Shown: positions 40,238 to 50,639 of the stretch, piece by piece
Position numbering within the stretch: position 1 is the stretch's first letter
How the letters are laid out: each line of letters begins with the position of its first letter
Position numbers and translations under genes: made by a program
NCBI RefSeq assembly: GCF_023910625.1
Contig: NZ_JAAVVW010000002.1
Coordinates: 420,024 to 484,023, forward strand
Reading direction: 5' to 3'
Length of the DNA: 64,000 nt
DNA from: Limnohabitans sp.
GTDB taxonomy: Bacteria > Pseudomonadota > Gammaproteobacteria > Burkholderiales > Burkholderiaceae_C
The notes under the pieces: generated by a model
What the model saw: the letters and a program-made list of their open reading frames with translations, nothing else
Database searches by the model: none
What the model was told of the DNA's origin: nothing

Positions 40238-40858
40238 TCAGACTTTGGCGCTGGGCCGCTCGTTCATGCGGTCGCGCCAGGCCTGCAAGGCGCTCATGCC
40301 CTCGTCGCCGGGCACAAACTTCATCAGGCCCCGCGCAAACTCCAGCGCGCAAAACGCGGTGATGTCGGCAATCGTGAAACGCTCGCCCGCGATGAAGGGC
40401 TGGCTTTGCAAGCGCTGGTCAAAGCCCCGCGCCACATCCCGAACCTTCTCGGCCTGAGAGCGGCCAAACTCGGGGAACTGCGGTTTCTCTAAAGCCGCCA
40501 GCCCGGGGTGGCTGTGGCGGATCGCGTTGGCAATGCCACCCAACAAATACAGCTCCACCTGCCGGTCGGCCATCTCGATGAAGCCGCACTCGTCGCCGTC
40601 CACGCCCATCAGGTTGGGCTCGGGAAAGCGGCCCTCCAGCAAAGTGCAGATCGCCCGTGTCTCGGTGATCACACGTCCGTCGTCCAGCTCCAGCGCAGGC
40701 ACCTTGGCCAGCGGGCTTTTGGCCAGGTATTCGGGCGTGCGGTGCGCGCCGCCGTTCAGGTCCATGTTGACCATTTCGATGCCGGTGATGTTTTTCTCGA
40801 CCAAAAACATCAGCACCCGACGGGGGCTGGGCGCGCGGTGGGCGGTGTAGAGCTTCAT
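40238..40858 (-). CDS. Glutathione S-transferase family protein
   Basis: A 206-residue protein with a thioredoxin-like N-terminal domain (MKLYTAHRAPSPRRVLMFL, then KSPLAKVPALELDDG with the cis-Pro, and VITETRAICTLLEG) and an all-helical C-terminal domain containing FTIADITAFCALEF. It likely conjugates or reduces with glutathione; the substrate is unknown. It is the last ordinary gene before the CRISPR region. Confidence 0.87.
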   Translation of the reverse strand: MKLYTAHRAPSPRRVLMFLVEKNITGIEMVNMDLNGGAHRTPEYLAKSPLAKVPALELDDGRVITETRAICTLLEGRFPEPNLMGVDGDECGFIEMADRQVELYLLGGIANAIRHSHPGLAALEKPQFPEFGRSQAEKVRDVARGFDQRLQSQPFIAGERFTIADITAFCALEFARGLMKFVPGDEGMSALQAWRDRMNERPSAKV

Positions 40859-40948
40859 GGTTTTTCCTTTTTTGGTTCTTCATCAATTGCACTGTGATTT
40901 TCCCCTTGCTACAGGACAATCCAGCGATTCACTATTTCCGACTTGAAC

Positions 40949-41157
40949 ATGAAAGATAACGCACTGTATGAGCATCTTCTCGGACTGAAGGCCCCATGGT
41001 CGGTCAAGAAGGTGGACCTGTCCTTGGCCGACCAGCGCGTGGTGGTTGAAGTGGTCTTGAAGAAAGGCCAGGTCTGGGGCGACCCCACCGATGCCACCAA
41101 GAGAGCGCACATCAATGGCTGGACCGAGCGCCATCGGCGTCAACACGCGAAAATCCC
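40949..41157 (+). pseudogene. ISL3-type transposase, N-terminal fragment
   Basis: About 70 codons starting MKDNALYEHLLGLKAPWSV and ending KRAHINGWTERHRR resemble the first part of ISL3-family transposases (LLGL.APW.V...ERxWRHLD). The zinc-finger cysteines expected after VWG are missing and the catalytic part is absent. The open frame runs straight into the leader-distal CRISPR repeat, whose first bases supply the stop codon. Identification rests on memory of the family pattern, so it is not certain. No inverted terminal repeat was found. Confidence 0.6.
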
Positions 41158-44100
41158 TTTCTGAGCTGCCTATGCGGCAGTGAACATGCTCGTCTCCAGC
41201 GTCCTGAGTATCTTGGTTTTCTGAGCTGCCTATGCGGCAGTGAACCTTCTGTTCGTGCTGATCTTACGTATCAGCAATTTCTGAGCTGCCTATGCGGCAG
41301 TGAACGGTCGAGCATTGCCAATGCCCTGCTCCACATTTTTCTGAGCTGCCTATGCGGCAGTGAACTCCAGGCCCCGAGCCTTTGCCTGCCACATCCTTTT
41401 CTGAGCTGCCTATGCGGCAGTGAACGGCACATTAGCCGCCAGCCGCGAGGTCATGTTTTTCTGAGCTGCCTATGCGGCAGTGAACGACAAGCACATCTGC
41501 AACGAGTGCGTCGTCAATTTCTGAGCTGCCTATGCGGCAGTGAACGAACCACCACTCAGATAAAGCTGAGCACCATTTTTCTGAGCTGCCTATGCGGCAG
41601 TGAACTGCACCCAGCCGCGCTCGCGCATCAGCACGTTTTTCTGAGCTGCCTATGCGGCAGTGAACGCAGCTCCTTGGCGTTCGACGCTTTGGTCGATTTT
41701 CTGAGCTGCCTATGCGGCAGTGAACACAAGCTTGAAACCAAACCGCGCGGTTTCAATTTTCTGAGCTGCCTATGCGGCAGTGAACCTCAGCTTGAAAACC
41801 AGTTGTTGCAGCTTCAGTTTCTGAGCTGCCTATGCGGCAGTGAACGCCATGCCTTTGGCTGCGGCAGCTTCGGCAGTTTTCTGAGCTGCCTATGCGGCAG
41901 TGAACGGTTTTTGGCGGTGTCTGAGCCATGGCCGCTATTTCTGAGCTGCCTATGCGGCAGTGAACATGATCAAGACATATCACGCGGAAACATCATTTTT
42001 CTGAGCTGCCTATGCGGCAGTGAACCCAGAACCCGATAGATCCCCGGTGCATGGTAATTTCTGAGCTGCCTATGCGGCAGTGAACGCCAGCGGCTGGCGC
42101 ACAACGCCCTTCAGCATTTTCTGAGCTGCCTATGCGGCAGTGAACAAAAAGTGCATTGATGCCGGTGCCGCGATTGTTTTCTGAGCTGCCTATGCGGCAG
42201 TGAACATTCGGCCAGCGAGTAGCTCAGCGGGGTCTTTTTTCTGAGCTGCCTATGCGGCAGTGAACGCGCACCGGAGACCGTGAGCCTGTCGATGTGATTT
42301 TCTGAGCTGCCTATGCGGCAGTGAACTGTCTAGTTGATACATGTGGTTTCTTTCGTGATTTCTGAGCTGCCTATGCGGCAGTGAACGAAATCAATGCTTC
42401 GTCTTTCTTGCTCATATCTTTCTGAGCTGCCTATGCGGCAGTGAACGTCGGTTCCGCTGTCGGGCACTTTGAGCTTGATTTTCTGAGCTGCCTATGCGGC
42501 AGTGAACAATTGGGGGCTTTGAAATCACTTACCCAAAATTTTCTGAGCTGCCTATGCGGCAGTGAACTCCAGCTCGTACACATACCGGCTTTTGATCTTT
42601 TTCTGAGCTGCCTATGCGGCAGTGAACATGGAGCACGCAGCATGAGCGATATAAACACATTTCTGAGCTGCCTATGCGGCAGTGAACTTGGATGTGTGCT
42701 CGAACCACTTGCGCCAAGTTTTCTGAGCTGCCTATGCGGCAGTGAACAGCAAGCCCGTTCAGTACCTGTGCAGCCCATTTTTCTGAGCTGCCTATGCGGC
42801 AGTGAACAAAATCATAACGGGTAGACCGTGACCACATACTTTCTGAGCTGCCTATGCGGCAGTGAACGGCGACTTCTCTGATGTTCCCGATTTCCATACT
42901 TTCTGAGCTGCCTATGCGGCAGTGAACATAATGCTTCCGACTTTGTTCTGCTCCGTCGTTTTCTGAGCTGCCTATGCGGCAGTGAACTGTATTTCATGCG
43001 GGAAACCGCCAAGCCAACATTTCTGAGCTGCCTATGCGGCAGTGAACAGGCGGTGATGCCTCGATGTTCAATTTCAAACTTTCTGAGCTGCCTATGCGGC
43101 AGTGAACATAAATCGGTGGCATTTGCTACATACGCTTCATTTCTGAGCTGCCTATGCGGCAGTGAACTTGGAGTACTCTCATGATTTTCCTTATGCAATT
43201 TCTGAGCTGCCTATGCGGCAGTGAACTCCTGTACTGGTGCTGAACGGGCTTTCCTGATTTTCTGAGCTGCCTATGCGGCAGTGAACCAACCCAGCACGCC
43301 ATCAGATCAGTGTCAGCATTTCTGAGCTGCCTATGCGGCAGTGAACCTGGCGGTGTGTGTCATGGCTGGCCTTTCTCTTTTCTGAGCTGCCTATGCGGCA
43401 GTGAACCTAAAGATGCCCCAGTCTGGCGACTTCACTGATTTCTGAGCTGCCTATGCGGCAGTGAACACACCGCACCGCCTCCAAAGCCAAGCGCAAATTT
43501 TCTGAGCTGCCTATGCGGCAGTGAACCACCACCCCGCGCACTCTTAATGAGTGCCACTTTTCTGAGCTGCCTATGCGGCAGTGAACCTCATGGCGGGCGA
43601 TCCGGCTGGCCTCAATCTTTTCTGAGCTGCCTATGCGGCAGTGAACTACATCTAAGCCGTCACAGGCTGACCCCTGAATTTCTGAGCTGCCTATGCGGCA
43701 GTGAACTGGGGCAGCACCAGCTAACGCCGTTCTTGTTATTTCTGAGCTGCCTATGCGGCAGTGAACAAGCAGATGGCCATTTTGGGCGCACGCTCATTTT
43801 TCTGAGCTGCCTATGCGGCAGTGAACGGCATAACTCGCAATGTCTTTGACTTGCCAATTTTCTGAGCTGCCTATGCGGCAGTGAACGGGACCGCAATGGC
43901 GTTGCCAGCGGCGTCGGTTTTCTGAGCTGCCTATGCGGCAGTGAACAGTTACCCAATGACCTCAAGATGCCTCAATCTTTTCTGAGCTGCCTATGCGGCA
44001 GTGAACGTAACGTGTTTCAAGGAGCGCCGTGATGAGTTTTTCTGAGCTGCCTATGCGGCAGTGAACTTCTGCCGAACCTTTACATCTTTGTCAACACTTT

Positions 44101-47100
44101 TCTGAGCTGCCTATGCGGCAGTGAACGTTTGCCCTGGCCTGGCGGCGGTTGCGCTCCATTTCTGAGCTGCCTATGCGGCAGTGAACACGGTTGTTCTCAA
44201 TCGGCGGTGTGTCGCGGATTTCTGAGCTGCCTATGCGGCAGTGAACAAGGTGCCGCTGTCTGGTGGGGCGATGGTGACTTTCTGAGCTGCCTATGCGGCA
44301 GTGAACATGGCAAACGCGGGAAAATAGAAATCGTACCTTTTCTGAGCTGCCTATGCGGCAGTGAACGCCAAGACCGGCGACTTCGACGCTGGCATCCTTT
44401 TCTGAGCTGCCTATGCGGCAGTGAACGGCTGCAGGTGGCGCTGCCGGGCACAGGCACATTTCTGAGCTGCCTATGCGGCAGTGAACTTGGCCGACCGGGC
44501 GGCATTCAGCAGCGCGTTTTTCTGAGCTGCCTATGCGGCAGTGAACGAGTTTGCGGCGGTGGACGGGCGGCCCGGCAATTTCTGAGCTGCCTATGCGGCA
44601 GTGAACTACGGCTGGCTGAGCCAGTTCCCCGCGTTCCGTTTCTGAGCTGCCTATGCGGCAGTGAACGGTAGCCACGCCAGGCTTCAAGTCCATGGCAATT
44701 TCTGAGCTGCCTATGCGGCAGTGAACGCCAACCAGGTCAGGCCGCTCACAGCGGGTTTTTTCTGAGCTGCCTATGCGGCAGTGAACACGGGGGTCACAGC
44801 GCCGGTGCCGTCTTCGTTTTTCTGAGCTGCCTATGCGGCAGTGAACGGGGCCGGGCGCGGGATTTTTTGGGGCTGTTTTTTCTGAGCTGCCTATGCGGCA
44901 GTGAACTAACTGGTGGCGACACCCCTCTCGCTAATCTCTTTCTGAGCTGCCTATGCGGCAGTGAACCTCGTTACACTGAAATTATTCGAGCACATTTTTT
45001 TCTGAGCTGCCTATGCGGCAGTGAACAGTCACTTTGGCCTTTTGGTTTGTCATCTATTTTTCTGAGCTGCCTATGCGGCAGTGAACCGGGCAGTCCTGCC
45101 CCAACTCTGTCGCCGAACTTTCTGAGCTGCCTATGCGGCAGTGAACGATGGTTCGGTAAAGTTTGTTTCTAGGAATAATTTCTGAGCTGCCTATGCGGCA
45201 GTGAACAAGAAAACCATCATAAGAATCTAGTTCACGCTTTTCTGAGCTGCCTATGCGGCAGTGAACTCAACCCAGATGTGAGCGGCTGAATCTTGAGATT
45301 TCTGAGCTGCCTATGCGGCAGTGAACGGCAAGCCCATACGCCCGCAATCAACTTACATTTTCTGAGCTGCCTATGCGGCAGTGAACAATAAACAAGCATG
45401 AAAATGCGGCCTAGCAGTTTTCTGAGCTGCCTATGCGGCAGTGAACGCCAAGGCCAAGGCCTGAGCCCTGAGCCCACCATTTCTGAGCTGCCTATGCGGC
45501 AGTGAACTCAAGGCATTGACGGATCGCGTCCGACACATCTTTCTGAGCTGCCTATGCGGCAGTGAACACCTTTGTCCAGCGCGGCGACGTGCTCTCTCTT
45601 TTCTGAGCTGCCTATGCGGCAGTGAACTTTGGGCGTGTCGCTCAAGCCCGACCGCGAGTTTTCTGAGCTGCCTATGCGGCAGTGAACTCCAGGCCTTAAC
45701 GGTGCCTGTGAATTGGATTTTTCTGAGCTGCCTATGCGGCAGTGAACCTGGTGTAGCTGGTTCATCTTTGAATATTGCTGTTTCTGAGCTGCCTATGCGG
45801 CAGTGAACGCCACCAAGCGGGCAAAAGATGGTCACAAGCTTTTCTGAGCTGCCTATGCGGCAGTGAACATCGGCCGGCAAAATCTCGCTTGATTTCCAGT
45901 TTTCTGAGCTGCCTATGCGGCAGTGAACCCCAAAGCATCAACAACCATCTTACGCTCAGCTTTCTGAGCTGCCTATGCGGCAGTGAACATGGAGCTTAGG
46001 TTTTGCGGCCCCCTGCGTCATTTCTGAGCTGCCTATGCGGCAGTGAACCGGTGCCGTAAACAGGGGCAGACGTACCCAATTTTCTGAGCTGCCTATGCGG
46101 CAGTGAACATACTTTTGCTGACGGGTTTGCTGGTGGTACTTTTCTGAGCTGCCTATGCGGCAGTGAACAACACTTTTTCAGATTCCCACGGCTTCGCGGC
46201 TTTCTGAGCTGCCTATGCGGCAGTGAACGTCAAGCTGCGTGAGAGCGTGGCGACATTCGATTTCTGAGCTGCCTATGCGGCAGTGAACGCCAAGGGCAAA
46301 AACGGTGAACTGATCGGCAATTTCTGAGCTGCCTATGCGGCAGTGAACCGGTATGCCCTCGATACGTTCGGGCTTGTCAATTTCTGAGCTGCCTATGCGG
46401 CAGTGAACGCAATCAAGGCCATATGCCTCATCCTTTGAGTTTTCTGAGCTGCCTATGCGGCAGTGAACTTGGACAGCGCGGTGGCCCGCCAAAGCGCCAT
46501 TTTCTGAGCTGCCTATGCGGCAGTGAACGTGCAGGGTTTTGGTTTCGTAGTCGATGTCAATTTCTGAGCTGCCTATGCGGCAGTGAACGACGAAGCAAAG
46601 CAGGGCCTTGCAGCTTTTTTTTTCTGAGCTGCCTATGCGGCAGTGAACTTCGCACCTCAGCGCCGCCCACGATCGTGAACGTTTCTGAGCTGCCTATGCG
46701 GCAGTGAACATTTCAACTTCACCCCTATGTCGAGCGGAATATTTCTGAGCTGCCTATGCGGCAGTGAACAAAGAAAAGGCCGGGGATTCCCGGCTGGTGC
46801 ATTTCTGAGCTGCCTATGCGGCAGTGAACTAGTGGCGGGCCAGCTCGATCAAACCCTCTTTTTTCTGAGCTGCCTATGCGGCAGTGAACGAGGAATTGAC
46901 CACATCTCGAGTTGGCCTGATTTTCTGAGCTGCCTATGCGGCAGTGAACTCCAGCATCTGCTCGGCGTGCAGGCGCTTGGCTTTCTGAGCTGCCTATGCG
47001 GCAGTGAACCAGTGCGCCTTTGGCAGCAAGGCCGACCTGACTTTCTGAGCTGCCTATGCGGCAGTGAACATTTACAGGGCCGATACAGTTGTCGAATCAC

Positions 47101-47251
47101 TTTTTCTGAGCTGCCTATGCGGCAGTGAACGCGAGCCGTGGGCGCGTGCGTCAATCGTTAAATTTCTGAGCTGCCTATGCGGCAGTGAACCCCAGCGGAT
47201 GAGCCAAGACAAAGGGTTCCACGTTTCTGAGCTGCCTATGCGGCAGTGAAC

Positions 47252-47283
47252 GATGTTGCTGTCGCCGCCCGCAATCTTTTCGC
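47252..47283 (-). repeat. Duplicated spacer, copy 1 (eighth from leader)
   Basis: This 32-base spacer, starting GATGTTGCTGTCGCC on the plus strand, is identical to the one at 47433-47464 (fifth from the leader). The two spacers between the copies are unrelated to each other. Confidence 0.95.
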
Positions 47284-47432
47284 TTTCTGAGCTGCCTATG
47301 CGGCAGTGAACGTGATGCGCAGGCCGGGGCGGTAGCCCTCGGCGTTTCTGAGCTGCCTATGCGGCAGTGAACAACTTGATCGGCTGGAACGGGCGCGATG
47401 TGTTTTTCTGAGCTGCCTATGCGGCAGTGAAC

Positions 47433-47464
47433 GATGTTGCTGTCGCCGCCCGCAATCTTTTCGC
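47433..47464 (-). repeat. Duplicated spacer, copy 2 (fifth from leader)
   Basis: Identical over all 32 bases to the spacer at 47252-47283. Confidence 0.95.
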
Positions 47465-47732
47465 TTTCTGAGCTGCCTATGCGGCAGTGAACTATATAAG
47501 CGCTTACTGATACACCCTGGGAAATTTCTGAGCTGCCTATGCGGCAGTGAACACACAAGAGCGCGACACAGCCAAGACCACCTTTTTCTGAGCTGCCTAT
47601 GCGGCAGTGAACTTCAGCCTAACATTTACATGTCCGTCAATAATTTTCTGAGCTGCCTATGCGGCAGTGAACAAAATGAGTCATAAGCCCTTCCATCACT
47701 AAACTTTCTGAGCTGCCTATGCGGCAGTGAAC

Positions 47733-47861
47733 CGCAATTCATTATCCCTAACTTATTGTCGCGCTTAAGAATATGAGCAAAAAAGGCCTTGAGACCCAAA
47801 TTTTCACCCCCACCGTAAGTCCTTGATTTATATGGACTTGCAGCGGGGTCGAAAAAAAGGG
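47733..47861 (-). promoter_or_regulatory. CRISPR leader
   Basis: The 129 bases between the cas6f stop codon and the leader-proximal repeat are AT-rich and non-coding. They hold a candidate promoter on the minus strand (TTCGAC at 47848-47853, 15 bases, TATAAA at 47827-47832; the spacing is short) and a perfect IHF consensus match. An AAGTCC/GGACTT inverted pair flanks the TATAAA box. In type I-F and I-E systems the leader drives array transcription and directs spacer insertion. Confidence 0.75.
47816..47828 (-). promoter_or_regulatory. Putative IHF-binding site in the CRISPR leader
   Basis: AATCAAGGACTTA on the minus strand fits the IHF consensus WATCAANNNNTTR at every position. It is 84-96 bases from the first repeat and overlaps the end of the candidate -10 box by two bases. 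IHF bending of the leader is known to guide Cas1-Cas2 integration in related systems. Confidence 0.6.
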
Positions 47862-48479
47862 TCAGAACCAAGGCACCGTGGTTTGGGGGCTCAAACCATA
47901 CGCACCAAACTCGCCTGGCACGGCTGTGGCCTGTTCCGGACCCAAGCGAATGAACAGCCTGAAAGTTTGACCTGTGCTTTGGCTGCGCAGGGTCAAAAAG
48001 GGCAAGTTCAGCATTTCTGCAGCGCTGTCGGGGATGCGCTCTTGTGCTTGATCTGCCGTCAGGCCATGGCGGCGCATTTGGCGTCGGCGCAAGCGCTCGG
48101 GGCTGCTTTTCGCTTGTACACGGCTGACCACGCGATGCCGCGCATCGGTGGGCACCGCCAACACAGCGCCGCATGCCACATGGTCGCGCATGCCGGTGAG
48201 CCAATCTGTGGTCAGCAGTTTGTGCAACGCCATGCGGGTGCCGTGCAAGCGCAGCACCAGGCCCAACATATAGCGTGGGTGTGCACCGATGCGTGATGCA
48301 CGAGTGGGTGTAGGTGCAGGCGCACCATCGCTCACCTCCATTTGCGGAAAGCTCACGCCAATGTCTTGGTGTGCGCCTGCCGCCAGCGCTTTGTGCAGCT
48401 TGGTGAACAGCGCCGCCATGAGCATGGCGGGCGCAAATTCAGCATCGGGCTGGAGCCGAATGTCGACGTAGTGGTCCAT
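47862..48479 (-). CDS. cas6f: CRISPR-associated endoribonuclease Cas6f (Csy4)
   Basis: The 205-residue protein closely resembles Pseudomonas Csy4: MDHYVDIRLQPDAEF, catalytic His29 in FTKLHKAL, the arginine-rich helix RVQAKSSPERLRRRQMRRH that grips the repeat hairpin, and TLRSQSTGQTFRLFIR with the second catalytic Ser. It cuts the array transcript at each repeat and stays bound to the 3' hairpin as part of the surveillance complex. It is the last cas gene, 5 bp after csy3 and directly before the leader. Confidence 0.97.
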   Translation of the reverse strand: MDHYVDIRLQPDAEFAPAMLMAALFTKLHKALAAGAHQDIGVSFPQMEVSDGAPAPTPTRASRIGAHPRYMLGLVLRLHGTRMALHKLLTTDWLTGMRDHVACGAVLAVPTDARHRVVSRVQAKSSPERLRRRQMRRHGLTADQAQERIPDSAAEMLNLPFLTLRSQSTGQTFRLFIRLGPEQATAVPGEFGAYGLSPQTTVPWF

Positions 48480-48484
48480 GGGGC

Positions 48485-49555
48485 TCAGTCCTTGCCCGAT
48501 TCGCCAAATACGCCGCCACGGATCAGGTTGGCCATGACGTAGTGCTGCTGATCCACGGCAGGCACTTGGTCTTTGATGACCCAGCCATCGAGCAAGGTGT
48601 AAAAGTCTTGCTTTTCTTTGGGCTGACGATACGCCTTACCCTGCGAGGTGACCGAGCCATAGGGCTCGACCGCAATCGGACCCAAGCCACCTTCGTCGGG
48701 ATACCAGGTGTCCACCGTGCGAATGGCGTTGCCGAGTTTTTGCGAGTGGATGGCGGCAGCACCTTCCTGCTTGGTGGTTTTGCCTACCACATAGAGGGTC
48801 TTGCTTTTTTGCCCAGCGGTGCTGGAACCCTTGTCCAAGATCAATTCTTGCGAAGGGAACACCTCTTGCCCCGCGCCCACGCGGGCAAAGGCAGTCACTT
48901 CAAGCAACGCATATTGCTGGCCCGACAAGCCTTGCTCAATCACCTTCGCCAATGCGGCCACGTCGCTGGTGCTGGCCGCTGGGGCGTCAAAGTTGCGCAT
49001 CGAGAAATCAAGCGCGTTAAACGTCCAGGTGCTGACGGCTTGCCCGTCTTGCAGATGGCGAACTTGCACTTCAACCATTTCTGCGCCCACGCGGTTGCGC
49101 CACAAAAACCGGCCGTTGGCCAGGTTGCTTGCGTAGCGCCGGGCCAGCGTGGCAAAGCCTGCAGTGCTGGCGTAACTGTCCACCACGGTTTTGAGTTTTT
49201 GCTGGTAGGCCGCACTGTTGCAGGCCGATGGCACCCCAGCGCCACTCAGCACGCGCACGGTAAAGCGCGCTTGCAGGGTATCGGCTTCAGGTGGAAGGGT
49301 GGCCACATCGACGGTTTGGAGGTTGGGCTTTTCGATCTCGGCGTCGAGTTTGGCCGGATCGATGTCTTTGGTTTTGAGGCGGTTGGAGATCGTGCCGCGC
49401 ACAGACTTTTCGCGCACAAGCACTGCGGGCCAAACTTTGGCGTTACTGCGGTCGGCCCACAGGCCCGAAGAAAAGACGGCGTCTGACGGGTCGAGCTTGC
49501 GCTCGAAAGCCAGAACGGATGCGGTTTTGAGGTCAGCGGTGTTTTTGGTAGCCAT
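48485..49555 (-). CDS. csy3: Type I-F backbone protein Cas7f (Csy3)
   Basis: A 356-residue Csy3. Its opening [20 protein letters not shown] and the segments [20 protein letters not shown] and [15 protein letters not shown] are typical. Six copies coat the spacer part of the crRNA in the known complex. It lies between csy2 (31 bp upstream) and cas6f (5 bp downstream) in one operon. Nothing suggests loss of function. Confidence 0.96.
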   Translation of the reverse strand: MATKNTADLKTASVLAFERKLDPSDAVFSSGLWADRSNAKVWPAVLVREKSVRGTISNRLKTKDIDPAKLDAEIEKPNLQTVDVATLPPEADTLQARFTVRVLSGAGVPSACNSAAYQQKLKTVVDSYASTAGFATLARRYASNLANGRFLWRNRVGAEMVEVQVRHLQDGQAVSTWTFNALDFSMRNFDAPAASTSDVAALAKVIEQGLSGQQYALLEVTAFARVGAGQEVFPSQELILDKGSSTAGQKSKTLYVVGKTTKQEGAAAIHSQKLGNAIRTVDTWYPDEGGLGPIAVEPYGSVTSQGKAYRQPKEKQDFYTLLDGWVIKDQVPAVDQQHYVMANLIRGGVFGESGKD

Positions 49556-49586
49556 GATGAAAATTCCTTGAATGTGAGTGATTCGT

Positions 49587-50639
49587 TTAAACAGGGGTTG
49601 GCGTTGGGCTGGTCACAGCCGCGCCGTTGTGCGTGACATACAAACCCGCCTCGGGCTGGGCGTGGTGTCGCCAGAGCAGGTCATGCAGGTTTTTGATGCG
49701 GTGCGGCCCCACCCATTCGCCCAGCGACAACACGCTTTCGACAAAGCGAAACGGTGTGTCGTTGTCACGGGCGTTTTTGACTTCGCCCGGCGCATACAAC
49801 TGAGAGATGGCGGCATAGCCCACAGGCAAAGGCACCAGCCAGCCGGGCTTGCGACGCGACACTGTCCAATCTTTAGAAGCCACGGCTGATGCATTGACGG
49901 CTTCAACATCGGCAGCGTCAGCACCCTCGCTTGCGGCTCGTTCTGCATCGCTTGTGTCTGAAGTTGGCGGCGTGTAATGCAAAGCGCACAAGTCAAGCAA
50001 GGCATCCAAAGCTGTAGATTCAGCACATACTTTTTGCATGGCACGCATGTGGTCGGCCAACAACTGTGCGCGGCTGACCAACACAAAGCCAGGGGCCAAG
50101 TGACGACGCATTTGCGCAAAGGCACTGGTTTGCCCTTCACGGTTGGTGGGCCAGTCGATCCACTGCGCTGGGTGCTTGCCACGCTGCGGGTTGTGCAAGA
50201 TGCTGCCGCCCGCCAGACGCATGCCTTCGGCCTGGTGCAAAACCTGGGCTGCCAGTGCCTTGCATTGCTCATCATTCAATGGGCAGTCGCCACCCGACAC
50301 GGTGATGAGCAAGCTCACCTCCATGTGCGTGCGCCCTTCTTCGACGATGGCTTGTGTGTTGCCGTCTTTGTCCAAAGGGTTGCGCGTCAGGTTGAACACT
50401 TGCGTGTAGCGCCCCGGTGGCTGAAAGGTTTGGGGCTCGAACTGGTGACAGGCAATGGCCACGCTGCCAAAACGCAAATCCAGCCCTTGACTGTTCATGC
50501 AGCGTTGCAGTGCATGCGCAAAACCGGTAAAGGCGCTGGGCGGCGGAAAGCCCCAGGTCAACGGGCTGCTGATGGCATTGGCGTTTTGCACACGCAAGCG
50601 CGGCAACAACAAGACCGCTTCAAAGCGTTCGGGCTTCAT
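49587..50639 (-). CDS. csy2: Type I-F protein Cas5f (Csy2)
   Basis: The 350-residue protein has the Csy2 opening [21 protein letters not shown] and [20 protein letters not shown], with [11 protein letters not shown] and [16 protein letters not shown] later. Cas5f binds the crRNA 5' handle with Csy1. A stretch around residues 230-262 ([17 protein letters not shown]...) is low-complexity and may be a lineage-specific insertion. Its start overlaps the csy1 stop by 4 bp. Confidence 0.95.
   Translation of the reverse strand: MKPERFEAVLLLPRLRVQNANAISSPLTWGFPPPSAFTGFAHALQRCMNSQGLDLRFGSVAIACHQFEPQTFQPPGRYTQVFNLTRNPLDKDGNTQAIVEEGRTHMEVSLLITVSGGDCPLNDEQCKALAAQVLHQAEGMRLAGGSILHNPQRGKHPAQWIDWPTNREGQTSAFAQMRRHLAPGFVLVSRAQLLADHMRAMQKVCAESTALDALLDLCALHYTPPTSDTSDAERAASEGADAADVEAVNASAVASKDWTVSRRKPGWLVPLPVGYAAISQLYAPGEVKNARDNDTPFRFVESVLSLGEWVGPHRIKNLHDLLWRHHAQPEAGLYVTHNGAAVTSPTPTPV

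Larger units (their letters stand above)
41158..47732 (-). CRISPR. Type I-F CRISPR array, 110 repeats and 109 spacers
   Basis: A 28-bp repeat recurs every 60 bases. On the minus strand it begins GTTCACTGCC, has the hairpin CTGCCGCATAGGCAG and ends CTCAGAAA, which is the type I-F pattern; the last 8 bases become the crRNA 5' handle. I counted 110 repeats (first 41158-41185, last 47705-47732) and found no base change in any. Spacers: 100 of 32, eight of 33 and one of 31 bases. Repeat orientation and the cas genes place the leader at the 47732 end, so newest spacers are there. The oldest-end repeat is not degenerate. One spacer occurs twice. Confidence 0.98.

Noticed and set aside
41486..41517. 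Spacer that on the plus strand reads DKHICNECVV, like a ClpX-type zinc finger
   Set aside because: A possible self-target, but the match is only about five residues and clpX is not in the window; phage proteins also carry such fingers.
41506..47558. Many open frames of 60-200 codons with repeated FLSCLCGSE, VHCRIGSSE or SLPHRQLRK motifs
   Set aside because: They are translations of the CRISPR repeat plus spacers; the periodic motif is the repeat itself.
47816..47840. AAGTCC/GGACTT hairpin in the leader as a terminator for cas6f
   Set aside because: The stem is only 6 bp with no T-run directly after it; it coincides with the candidate promoter and IHF site.
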